NCBI GenBank assembly: GCA_022712815.1
Contig: JAFLJW010000395.1
Location: 1-5,647 of the forward strand
Length of the DNA stretch: 5,647 bases
Direction: 5' to 3'
Source: Pseudodesulfovibrio sp.
GTDB taxonomy: Bacteria; Desulfobacterota; Desulfovibrionia; Desulfovibrionales; Desulfovibrionaceae
Shown here piece by piece: positions 1 to 5,647 of this stretch; positions within the stretch are counted from its first letter, which is position 1, and each line of letters opens with the position of its first letter. A program made the translations under genes and the position numbers. The notes beneath the pieces were generated by a model that was not told the origin of the DNA, did not search any database, and saw nothing but the letters and a program-made list of their open reading frames with translations.

Positions 1-49
1 CTCCCAAAAACCAATTTCTCATCTACCCGATATCATTTGTATATCCCAC

Positions 50-85
50 AAAAAAAGGCTTAGAAGGAAAACCTTCTAAGCCTTT
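50..85 (-). terminator. Intrinsic terminator of the tRNA-Ala gene
   Basis: Two perfectly complementary 14-base arms (54-67 and 72-85) enclose an AAAA loop (68-71). Read on the minus strand, the GC-containing hairpin runs into a run of seven T (complement of A50-A56), the classic Rho-independent layout. It lies 8 bases past the 3' CCA end of the tRNA, so it most likely ends that transcript. The plus-strand side has only a short TTT after the stem, so activity for plus-strand transcription would be weaker. Confidence 0.9.
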
Positions 86-93
86 AATATCAT

Positions 94-169
94 TGGTGGA
101 GCTGGAGGGAATCGAACCCACGACCTCTTGAATGCCATTCCAGCGCTCTCCCAACTGAGCTACAGCCCC
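94..169 (-). tRNA. tRNA-Ala, anticodon GGC
   Basis: This 76-base cloverleaf on the minus strand ends in an encoded CCA (94-96). The acceptor stem is GGGGCTG against CAGCTCC and contains the G3:U70 wobble pair that is the identity mark of alanine tRNAs. The D stem is GCTC/GAGC, the anticodon loop is ATGGCAT with GGC at 134-136, and the T loop is TTCGATT. GGC reads GCC and GCU alanine codons; GCC is common in the neighbouring giant gene. Two stem positions do not pair: G29 against A41 in the anticodon stem (CTGGA/TCAAG), and U50 against U64 in the T stem (GTGGG/CCCTC). All other conserved positions are intact and the gene has its own promoter and terminator, so I call it functional, with the mismatches noted. 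No copy of its 3' end is seen elsewhere in the window, so nothing here suggests use as an integration site. Confidence 0.95.
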
Positions 170-186
170 ACGTAGTTGGGTGTGCC

Positions 187-215
187 AATCTGCAAGAAGG
201 GCGGGTGGTTGTCAA
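187..215 (-). promoter_or_regulatory. Probable sigma70 promoter of tRNA-Ala
   Basis: On the minus strand a perfect TTGACA (complement of 210-215) is followed after exactly 17 bases by CAGATT (complement of 187-192). That hexamer matches the -10 consensus at only three of six positions. Transcription would begin roughly 10 bases before the mature tRNA 5' end at 169, giving a short leader for RNase P to remove. The strong -35 and good spacing support the call; the weak -10 limits it. Confidence 0.55.
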
Positions 216-628
216 TAGAAAAAGTGCCAGTAGAAACGAAGCTCTACTCATTTGATACCGCCCCGGCCACACATGATACTTTAAACAACTTTCCGACACC
301 TAACACCAAAAGAGCCAGAGTCGTAGGGGGAGATGCCATCGCAACTACAATCGGAACATCTGGAGATCAAATCTTTGCCTCTGTTTCGGGTTCCTTGGTA
401 AAATCATTCTCGATTTATTCTCGACTCGAATGTTTTGTGGCAGGAGTGTTGTTCCGTTGGTATCACGGCCTGAAATTAACGCCCCCCCTCTCAGGCAGGT
501 GAATTGGGAGATAGTTCAAGCGTAACCATGTATATTAGTAAAGAGTTTTCATTTATTGGTATATTGCTATCACGTAACACAGGCAGGAGATCTCACATCC
601 AGCAAAAAAGCTACACGGGGAGGCTGAG
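216..628. other. Intergenic stretch without a recognisable gene
   Basis: About 410 bases lie between the tRNA promoter and the AT-rich block, and I see no supportable gene. The longest frame (plus strand, 176-502) would start at a TTG with no Shine-Dalgarno sequence, overlaps the tRNA promoter, and encodes nothing I recognise. There is one weak inverted repeat, GCCTGA (468-473) with TCAGGC (491-496), around a C-rich loop and without a T-run. The octamer CAGGCAGG occurs at 492-499 and 580-587. Neither is strong enough to name as a functional site. Confidence 0.5.
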
Positions 629-680
629 ATTTTGATAAAAAAGTTTATTTTTAAATAAAAATATTATTTAACTATAAGAA
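629..680. other. AT-rich block, possible DNA-unwinding or UP-like region
   Basis: This roughly 52-base stretch is almost entirely A and T, with only four G/C bases, and contains TTTATTTTTAAATAAAA. It is sharply different from the GC-rich coding DNA to its right. It precedes two perfect DnaA boxes (745-753 and 853-861), which is the order of elements found in bacterial origins. It is also typical of curved DNA upstream of promoters or of sites bound by nucleoid proteins. The sequence alone cannot separate these roles. Confidence 0.45.
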
Positions 681-693
681 TCAGCTGGTTCTT
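676..693. promoter_or_regulatory. 18-bp imperfect palindrome, possible operator
   Basis: The bases AAGAATCAGCTGGTTCTT pair with themselves at eight of nine positions, the exception being a T/G at 681/690. The palindrome has no spacer and is centred on CAGCTG. This symmetry fits a dimeric regulator site more than an RNA hairpin, because no loop is available. It lies directly right of the AT-rich block and about 200 bases before the adhesin promoter. The heptamer CAGCTGG occurs again at 954-960, in the predicted 5' leader. No regulator is identified. Confidence 0.35.
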
Positions 694-744
694 CATATAA
701 ATAACATCAGGCAAGCAGTTGAAAACTATTCCGGAGAAAGTTTT

Positions 745-753
745 TTATCCACA
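745..753 (+). promoter_or_regulatory. DnaA box (perfect consensus)
   Basis: TTATCCACA is an exact match to the strong E. coli-type DnaA box. It lies 65 bases right of the AT-rich block and 6 bases left of a near-consensus box in the opposite orientation (760-768). Confidence 0.5.
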
Positions 754-759
754 CATGGT

Positions 760-768
760 TGTTGATAA
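760..768 (-). promoter_or_regulatory. Near-consensus DnaA box
   Basis: The minus strand reads TTATCAACA, one mismatch from the TTATCCACA consensus. It faces the perfect box at 745-753. On its own it would not be notable; it gains weight only from its neighbours. Confidence 0.3.
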
Positions 769-852
769 CTTTACTCAATGCCTGAAAACAGTCATTTTTA
801 ACCCACCACAGATACCCTTGTCCCTCAACGCCTTGCTATTCAATTCACCAGG

Positions 853-861
853 TTATCCACA
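853..861 (+). promoter_or_regulatory. DnaA box (perfect consensus)
   Basis: A second exact TTATCCACA has the same orientation as the first, 108 bases away. It lies only 35 bases before the -35 hexamer of the adhesin promoter, so DnaA bound here could influence that promoter if the site is not part of an origin. Confidence 0.5.
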
Positions 862-895
862 TTGTAACTCCGTGTGTTTATATCCTTTTATACTA

Positions 896-926
896 TTGAC
901 CGGGGGCTGATTCGTACGTATACAAT
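896..926 (+). promoter_or_regulatory. Probable sigma70 promoter of the adhesin gene
   Basis: TTGACC (896-901) matches the -35 consensus at five of six positions. After 17 bases comes TATACA (919-924). The overlapping TACAAT (921-926) is an alternative -10 with a 19-base spacer. Transcription would start near 931-933, giving a 5' leader of about 55-60 bases before the ATG at 990. Short inverted arms ATTCG (910-914) and CGAAT (934-938) flank the -10 and may be chance. Confidence 0.6.
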
Positions 927-940
927 AGAGTAGCGAATAC

Positions 941-958
941 AAACAGCTCCAAACAGCT
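941..958 (+). repeat. Short direct repeat in the adhesin 5' leader
   Basis: AAACAGCT occurs at 941-948 and 951-958, one helical turn apart (10 bases). It lies just after the predicted transcription start, where a bound protein could block RNA polymerase. It shares the CAGCT core with the palindrome at 676-693. A regulatory role is inference only. Confidence 0.3.
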
Positions 959-978
959 GGATGCCAACATACTTTTGT

Positions 979-984
979 AGGAGG
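979..984 (+). promoter_or_regulatory. Strong Shine-Dalgarno sequence
   Basis: AGGAGG lies five bases before the ATG at 990 and is a full match to the anti-Shine-Dalgarno core. It fixes the start codon of the adhesin gene; no other in-frame start nearby has a comparable site. Confidence 0.9.
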
Positions 985-989
985 AAGTC

Positions 990-1310
990 ATGGCAGAAAA
1001 TGAAACCACCCAAGAATTGACAAGTTTCCCCGTCTCTCTTCCCGGAGTCGGCCAGACCATCACCCACCAGATTTCGGCAGACATGCTGGTCTCTTTTAAT
1101 TTTGATGTAGCTGATGCAGTCTTTACCGGAAACGGAAATGACCTCATCATCAACGTCGAGGGTGGCGGCACCATAATATTTGAAGACTACCGACTGCTTG
1201 CTCAGGAGGAATCTCTGCCCACGTTTGAGCTTATGAATGGCGAGCAGGTGGCAGGCGATGTATATCTCTTCGCATTCACTGAGACAGACGGTGACTCTGA
1301 CGAGATCGAA
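990..1310 (+). other. N-terminal module, probable retention domain of the adhesin
   Basis: Residues 1-107 alternate short hydrophobic strands (FPVSL, LVSFNFDV, DLIINVEGGGTIIFEDY, VYLFAF) with turns, as expected of a small beta-sandwich. In LapA-type adhesins a domain of this size at this place folds in the periplasm and plugs the TolC-like pore, holding the adhesin on the cell. The sequence is not obviously alike to the Pseudomonas LapA retention module as I remember it, so the assignment rests on position, size and the T-A-A-G that follows. It could instead be a BapA-like prefix domain. Confidence 0.5.
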
Positions 1311-4300
1311 ACCGCAGCCGGCGCCACTGCTGGTGGTTCCGGTGCCGGTGATTATAACGATGATTCCGGCGACCTGTTTGAAGGTGGCACGGCCCTCGGC
1401 GGCCAGTCCGATTCTTCCCGTGGCGGCGGTGAATCCGGTGCCAGTACGACATTTGGTAATTTTGCGTTCTCAACAGCCGGTAATCTCACTCCTCCTACAT
1501 CCACCGGCTCTCTTGATTTGACCATGAATGAAGATGGCACCATCAACATAGATAATTCCCAGATCACTGCGCTGTTCAGCAATAGTGACGGCGGCTCCCT
1601 GACAGTTGCCAGCCTCACGGCCACCAATGGTGCTGTCGTTTATAATGGCGACGGGACCTGGACCTTCACGCCCAATGCAGATTTCAACGGCGACGTAGAC
1701 CTCTCCTACACGGTCTTTGACGGCGCCTTTACCGCAACCGGTACCGGCACCATCGACGTCCTGCCTGTCAACGATGCCGCCACTTTCAGCGGCGAGGACA
1801 CTGGTGCTGCAACTGAGGACCTTAGCGTTATTGATGACGAAATTTCCACTTCCGGTACTCTGGGCATCGCAGATATAGACGCCGAAGCCGAAGCTTATTC
1901 CCAGCCCGATTCCATTGAAGGAGTGTATGGCACCTTCACCATCGGCACCGATGGTGACTGGACATACGTGGCCGATAACACCCAGGCCGATGTTCAGGGA
2001 TTGCCCGCTGGCGCGACTCTGGAAGAGACCTTCACCGTCAAGAGCGTTGACGGCACTGAACACGATGTAACCATTACCATCAACGGCACCGAAGATGCTC
2101 CTACCATCTCCGGCGAAGCGTCCGGTGGATTGATTGAAGATGCTGCACTTTCCATCTCCGGAGACCTGACTACCACTGATGTTGACTCTGTCGATACTCC
2201 TGATTTCAACGAAGAAACTCTTGGTGGCACCTACGGTTCTCTTTCCATCACCGCAGGCGGCACCTGGACATATACACTTGATGCTCGCGGACAGGCATTG
2301 ACCGATGGTCAGGCAGCCACCGAGACCTTTACTGTCACGGCTGAAACCGATGACGGCGAAACCGTCACTCAGGTTGTGACCATATCTCTCACCGGCACCA
2401 ATGATGTCCCGACCTTCAGTGGCGCGGACACCGGTTCCGTTACTGAGGATTCCGCCCTGAATGCAGACCTCAATCTGGAAACCTCCGGTACTCTGGTTGT
2501 TTCCGATGCCGATGCAGGTGAATCCAGTTTCACGGCCGAAGATTTTGATGGCACCTACGGCAACTTGTCCTTCAATGCCGATGGCACATGGACTTACGTA
2601 GCCAGCAATACTCAGGATGCCGTGCAGGGTCTGCCCGCTGGCGGTACTCTGGAAGAAACTTTCACGGTTGAAAGCGTCGACGGCACAGAGCAGACCATAA
2701 CCATCACCATCAACGGCACCGAAGACGCTCCGACCATTTCCGGCGAAACATCCGGTGCATTGATTGAAGATGCTGCACTTTCGGTTTCCGGCGATCTGAC
2801 GACCGCTGATGTTGATTCTGTCGATACCCCTGATTTCAACGAAGAAACTCTTGGTGGCACCTACGGCTCTCTTTCCATCACCGCAGGCGGCACCTGGACA
2901 TACACACTTGATGCTCGCGGACAGGCCCTGACCGATGGTCAGGCAGCCTCTGAGACATTCACTGTCACGGCTGAAACCGACGATGGCGAAACCGTCACTC
3001 AGGTCGTGACCATATCCCTTACCGGCACCGGCGATGTCCCGACCTTCAGTGGCTCGGACTCCGGCACAGTCACTGAGGATGTCACACTGAACGTGACAGG
3101 CGCACTTGAAACCTCAGGCACTCTGGTCGTTTCCGATGCCGATGCCGGTGAATCCATATTTGTGGAAGAAACCGTGCAGGGTACATACGGTTCCGTGACT
3201 ATTACCGCGAATGGAGGCTGGACTTACACTGCCGACAATGAGCAGGATGTCATCCAGTCCATGAACGCTGACAGCGATTCTTTGACCGACACCATAACTG
3301 TCACCAGTGCTGACGGAACCACCCATGATATCGTCATCACCATCAATGGTACTGACGATGTTCCTGAAATCGGCGGCACAGATTCCGGCTCCGTAACCGA
3401 AGACCTGGATTTCGTAGGAGATGCCATTTCCACTGGCGGCACTTTGACCGTCGATGATGCCGATGCAGGCGAATCCAGCTTCAAGGCCGAAGACCTTGGG
3501 GGTACATATGGCAACCTGTCCATTGGCACCAATGGCGTATGGACATATGTGGCCGACAATACCCAGGCTGCCGTGCAGGGGCTGCCCGCTGGCGGTACTC
3601 TGGAAGAAATCTTCACGGTTGAAACCGCTGACGGCACAGAACAGACCATCACCATTACCATTAATGGCACCGAAGATGCCCCGACCATTTCCGGCGAAGC
3701 GTCCGGCGCACTCATCGAAGATGCGGCCCTTTCCATTTCCGGCGACCTGACGACCACTGATGTTGATTCTGTCGATACCCCTGATTTCAACGAAGAAACT
3801 TTTGGTGGCACCTACGGCTCTCTTTCCATTACCGCAGGCGGCACTTGGACATACACACTTGATGCTCGCGGACAGGCCCTGACCGATGGTCAGGCAGCCT
3901 CTGAGACATTCACTGTCACGGCTGAAACCGGCGATGGCGAAACCGTCACTCAGGTCGTGACCATATCCCTTACCGGCACCGACGATGTCCCGACCTTCAG
4001 TGGTGCGGACACTGGTTCCGTTACTGAGGATTCCGCCCTGAACGCAGACCTCAATCTGGAAACCTCCGGCACTCTGGTCGTTTCCGATGCCGATGCTGGT
4101 GAATCCAGCTTCACGGCCGAAGATTTTGATGGCACCTACGGCAACTTGTCCTTCAATGCCGATGGCACATGGGCTTACGTGGCCAGCAATACTCAGGATG
4201 CCGTGCAGGGTCTGCCCGCTGGCGGTACTCTGGAAGAAACTTTCACGGTTGAAAGCGTCGACGGCACGGAACAGACCATCACCATTACCATCAACGGCAC

Positions 4301-5576
4301 CGAAGACGCTCCGACCATTTCCGGCGAAACGTCCGGCGCACTCATCGAAGATGCTGCACTTTCGGTTTCCGGCGATCTGACGACCACTGATGTTGACTCT
4401 GTCGATACCCCTGATTTCAACGAAGAAACTCTCGGTGGCACCTACGGTTCTCTTTCCATCACCGCAGGCGGCACCTGGACATATACACTTGATGCTCGCG
4501 GACAGGCCTTGACCGATGGTCAGGCAGCCTCTGAGACATTCACCGTCACGGCTGAAACCGACGATGGCGAAACCGTCACTCAGGTCGTGACCATATCCCT
4601 TACCGGCACCGGCGATGTCCCGACCTTCAGTGGTTCGGATTCCGGCACAGTCACTGAGGATGTCACACTGAACGCGGCAGGCGCACTTGAAACCTCCGGC
4701 ACTCTGGTCGTTTCCGATGCCGATGCCGGTGAATCCATATTTGTGGAAGAAACCATCGGAGGCACCTACGGCTCCCTGTCCATCGGTGCCAACGGCGCAT
4801 GGATATACACGGCCAGCAACACCCAGACCGCTGTGCAAGGTCTCGAATCTGACGATTCCCTGCCTGAAAGCTTCACGGTAACCTCAGCCGACGGCACAAC
4901 TCATGTCATCGACATCACCATCAACGGCACCGAAGATGCTCCGACTATTTCCGGTCAGGCCACCGGCACCATTGGTGAAGACGACACCCCGACATATATC
5001 GGCGGCACACTGACAGCGACCGATCTTGACCTTGAGGATGTCCCGACCTTCGAGGATAACCAGAATTCTCCGCAGGCTGGAACGTATGGCGATCTGACCA
5101 TTGATGCCAGCGGCAACTGGACTTACACCCTGAATGACAACGCCCAGACTCTGGGTGATGAAACAGTGACCGAAACCTTCTCGGTCACGGCTACTACAGA
5201 TGATGGCGAGGCCGTGTCACAGGATATAGTCGTCACCGTCAATGGCGTTAACGATGCTCCTGAAAGCGGTGACTTTGAAGTCTTGGCCACCGAATACAGC
5301 CCGATAACCATTGATTTTGACCCGCAGGTCTCGGATGTGGAAGATGATGCCAGCGGTGATATCACCTCCGTCCGTGTTACCGGCCTGCCCGGCGGCGGCA
5401 CCCTTTACTATGATGGAGAGGAAGTCACCCAGGCTCAGCTCGACGGCGACACTGAATGCTCCGATCTTGATGCTTTTACCTACGACGCCGACGATGTTGC
5501 CCATGGCGCACTGATTGGCTCCCGTACTGTCGAGGACAATGAAGCCGCCAACTGGGGTGAAGAACAGGCTGACGGC
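990..5576 (+). CDS. Giant VCBS-repeat, LapA-type surface adhesin (3' end missing)
   Basis: The gene starts at ATG 990 behind AGGAGG and stays open for 1529 codons to the end of genuine sequence. No hydrophobic signal peptide is seen, which fits type I secretion with a C-terminal signal lying outside this window. Residues 1-107 form a beta-rich module ending in a LPTFELMNGEQVAGD segment, followed by T108-A-A-G111, a match to the LapG cleavage consensus. Residues 112-170 are a Gly/Asp/Ser linker. Residues 171-264 resemble a cadherin-like (tandem-95) domain ending in VND. Residues 265-1424 are eleven VCBS-type domains, recognised by G-T-Y-G, G-x-W-x-Y and a closing NGTEDAP or GTxDVP. Residues 1425-1529 begin another cadherin-like domain. 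The protein is very acidic, with two Lys, eight Arg and one Cys (residue 1490). Known relatives such as LapA and BapA mediate attachment and biofilm formation. The family call is firm. The surface role and LapG control are inferred, and the ligand is unknown. Confidence 0.9.
1311..1322 (+). other. Candidate LapG protease cleavage site (T-A-A-G, residues 108-111)
   Basis: The codons ACC GCA GCC GGC encode Thr-Ala-Ala-Gly. LapG, a periplasmic calcium-dependent cysteine protease, cuts LapA-type adhesins between the two alanines of a (T/A/P)-A-A-(G/V) motif roughly 100 residues from the N-terminus. Here the motif lies between the compact N-terminal module and a flexible Gly-rich linker (GATAGGSGAGD), the accessible setting seen in that family. 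No protease or LapD gene is visible in the window. Confidence 0.6.
2412..3173 (+). repeat. Segmental duplication, left copy (A2-B2-start of A3)
   Basis: This 762-base block recurs at 3993-4754 at a constant offset of 1581 bases with no insertion or deletion. By eye about 30 bases differ (about 96% identity), and only about four of these change an amino acid. Similarity drops abruptly after the GAAACC at 3168-3173, in the middle of unit A3. Confidence 0.85.
3993..4754 (+). repeat. Segmental duplication, right copy (A5-B4-start of A6)
   Basis: This is the partner of 2412-3173. The copies differ in protein mainly at a Thr/Ala in the G-T-W-x-Y strand (4172), an Ala/Thr in unit B4, and Val-Thr versus Ala-Ala near 4674-4679. 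Its right border also lies inside a domain, at GAAACC (4749-4754), so the duplication or conversion tract did not follow domain edges on that side. Confidence 0.85.
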
Positions 5577-5647
5577 AGCTCGGAAGAGCGTCGTGGAGGG
5601 AAAGAGGGGTCAGCGCCGTGGAGAGCACGGGGGTCGCGTGATAAATA
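5577..5647. other. Illumina adapter, index and P5 sequence (artefact)
   Basis: The last 71 bases match a read-through of the TruSeq universal adapter. Positions 5577-5609 agree with the 33-base adapter, reverse-complement orientation, at 29 positions, including CGGAAGAGCGTCGTG (5581-5595) and GGGAAAGAG (5598-5606). Three of the four mismatches are T read as G. Positions 5610-5617 (TCAGCGCC) sit where an 8-base i5 index belongs and differ by one base from index D504 as I remember it. Positions 5618-5646 match the 29-base P5 tail at about 20 positions. The frame stays open here by chance and the codons are not biological. Confidence 0.93.

Larger units (their letters stand above)
1782..5261 (+). 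repeat. Array of eleven VCBS-type repeats in two families (A and B)
   Basis: Unit borders were read from the translation. Family A units (106-108 codons) are A1 1782-2102, A2 2412-2732, A3 3042-3365, A4 3366-3683, A5 3993-4313 and A6 4623-4943. Family B units (103 codons, the last 106) are B1 2103-2411, B2 2733-3041, B3 3684-3992, B4 4314-4622 and B5 4944-5261. The order is A B A B A A B A B A B. B1-B4 are almost identical proteins; A1 and B5 at the outer edges are the most divergent, as expected for arrays that grow by internal duplication. A units mostly end in GTEDAP (A3 in GTDDVP). B units end in GTNDVP, GTGDVP or GTDDVP (B5 in VNDAP), so the Asn of the family's usual NDAP ending has often been lost. 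Acidic motifs such as SDADAGES suggest calcium binding at domain borders, which is inference. Confidence 0.9.

Noticed and set aside
94..169. tRNA gene as the attachment site of an integrated island
   Set aside because: No direct repeat of the tRNA 3' end, no integrase and no mobility gene are present in the window.
90..299. 69-codon minus-strand frame
   Set aside because: Its C-terminal third is the translation of the tRNA itself (GCSSVGRALEWHSRG), a well-known false protein, and the rest is the tRNA upstream region.
468..496. Hairpin GCCTGA/TCAGGC as a terminator
   Set aside because: It has only six pairs with a 17-base C-rich loop and no T-run on either strand.
176..502. 108-codon plus-strand frame starting at TTG
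   Set aside because: It has no ribosome binding site, overlaps the tRNA promoter and has no familiar protein features. It may be chance.
719..910. 63-codon plus-strand frame starting at TTG
   Set aside because: It has no Shine-Dalgarno sequence, runs over the DnaA boxes and into the adhesin -35 region, and its composition looks non-coding.
1470..2063. 197-codon open frame on the minus strand
   Set aside because: It is a shadow of the cadherin-like domain and first VCBS unit of the real gene, with Gly/Ile/Val-rich sequence of the same antisense type as the longer frame downstream.
3114..4838. 574-codon open frame on the minus strand
   Set aside because: It lies wholly antisense to the VCBS array. 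It stays open because repeats with the same codon choice lack stops in that frame, and its translation is periodic in step with the sense repeats. No Shine-Dalgarno sequence or recognisable domain supports it.
5577..5647. Arg-rich C-terminal extension of the adhesin
   Set aside because: The codons derive from adapter, index and P5 sequence; the sudden switch from an acidic to an Arg/Gly-rich tail coincides exactly with the adapter start.

Overview
The window looks like one end of a short-read contig from a Gram-negative bacterium. A marine or sediment sulfate reducer of the Desulfovibrio type is my best guess, inferred from the tRNA-Ala sequence style, the moderately GC-rich coding DNA and the type of giant adhesin. 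This is not proven by any single marker. The window holds one certain RNA gene, one very large incomplete protein gene, a long non-coding stretch between them, and a technical artefact at the right edge.

Left end (1-215): a minus-strand tRNA-Ala(GGC) gene with encoded CCA, a sigma70-like promoter to its right and a strong intrinsic terminator to its left, so it forms a complete monocistronic unit. It carries two stem mismatches. Middle (216-989): about 770 bases with no convincing gene. Its left part is featureless. Its right part has an AT-rich block of about 50 bp, an 18-bp palindrome, two perfect DnaA boxes plus one near-match, a sigma70-like promoter, a short direct repeat and a strong Shine-Dalgarno sequence.

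Right part (990-5576): the first 1529 codons of a giant acidic repeat protein on the plus strand, still open where genuine sequence stops. It has no Sec signal peptide. It starts with a beta-rich N-terminal module followed by T-A-A-G at residues 108-111, matching the LapG-protease cleavage consensus of LapA-type adhesins. Then come a Gly/Asp-rich linker, a cadherin-like domain, eleven tandem VCBS-type domains of 103-108 residues in two alternating families (A and B), and a further cadherin-like domain. The expected picture is a type I secreted surface adhesin. It would be held in the outer-membrane pore by its N-terminus and released by a periplasmic LapG-like protease under c-di-GMP/LapD control. 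The secretion genes, LapG, LapD and the C-terminal secretion signal are not in this window.

The repeat array contains a 762-bp segmental duplication (offset 1581 bp, about 96% identical by eye) and signs of gene conversion. The last 71 bases (5577-5647) are not biological. They match a read-through Illumina TruSeq adapter, an 8-base index and the P5 sequence, so the reading frame beyond 5576 must be ignored.
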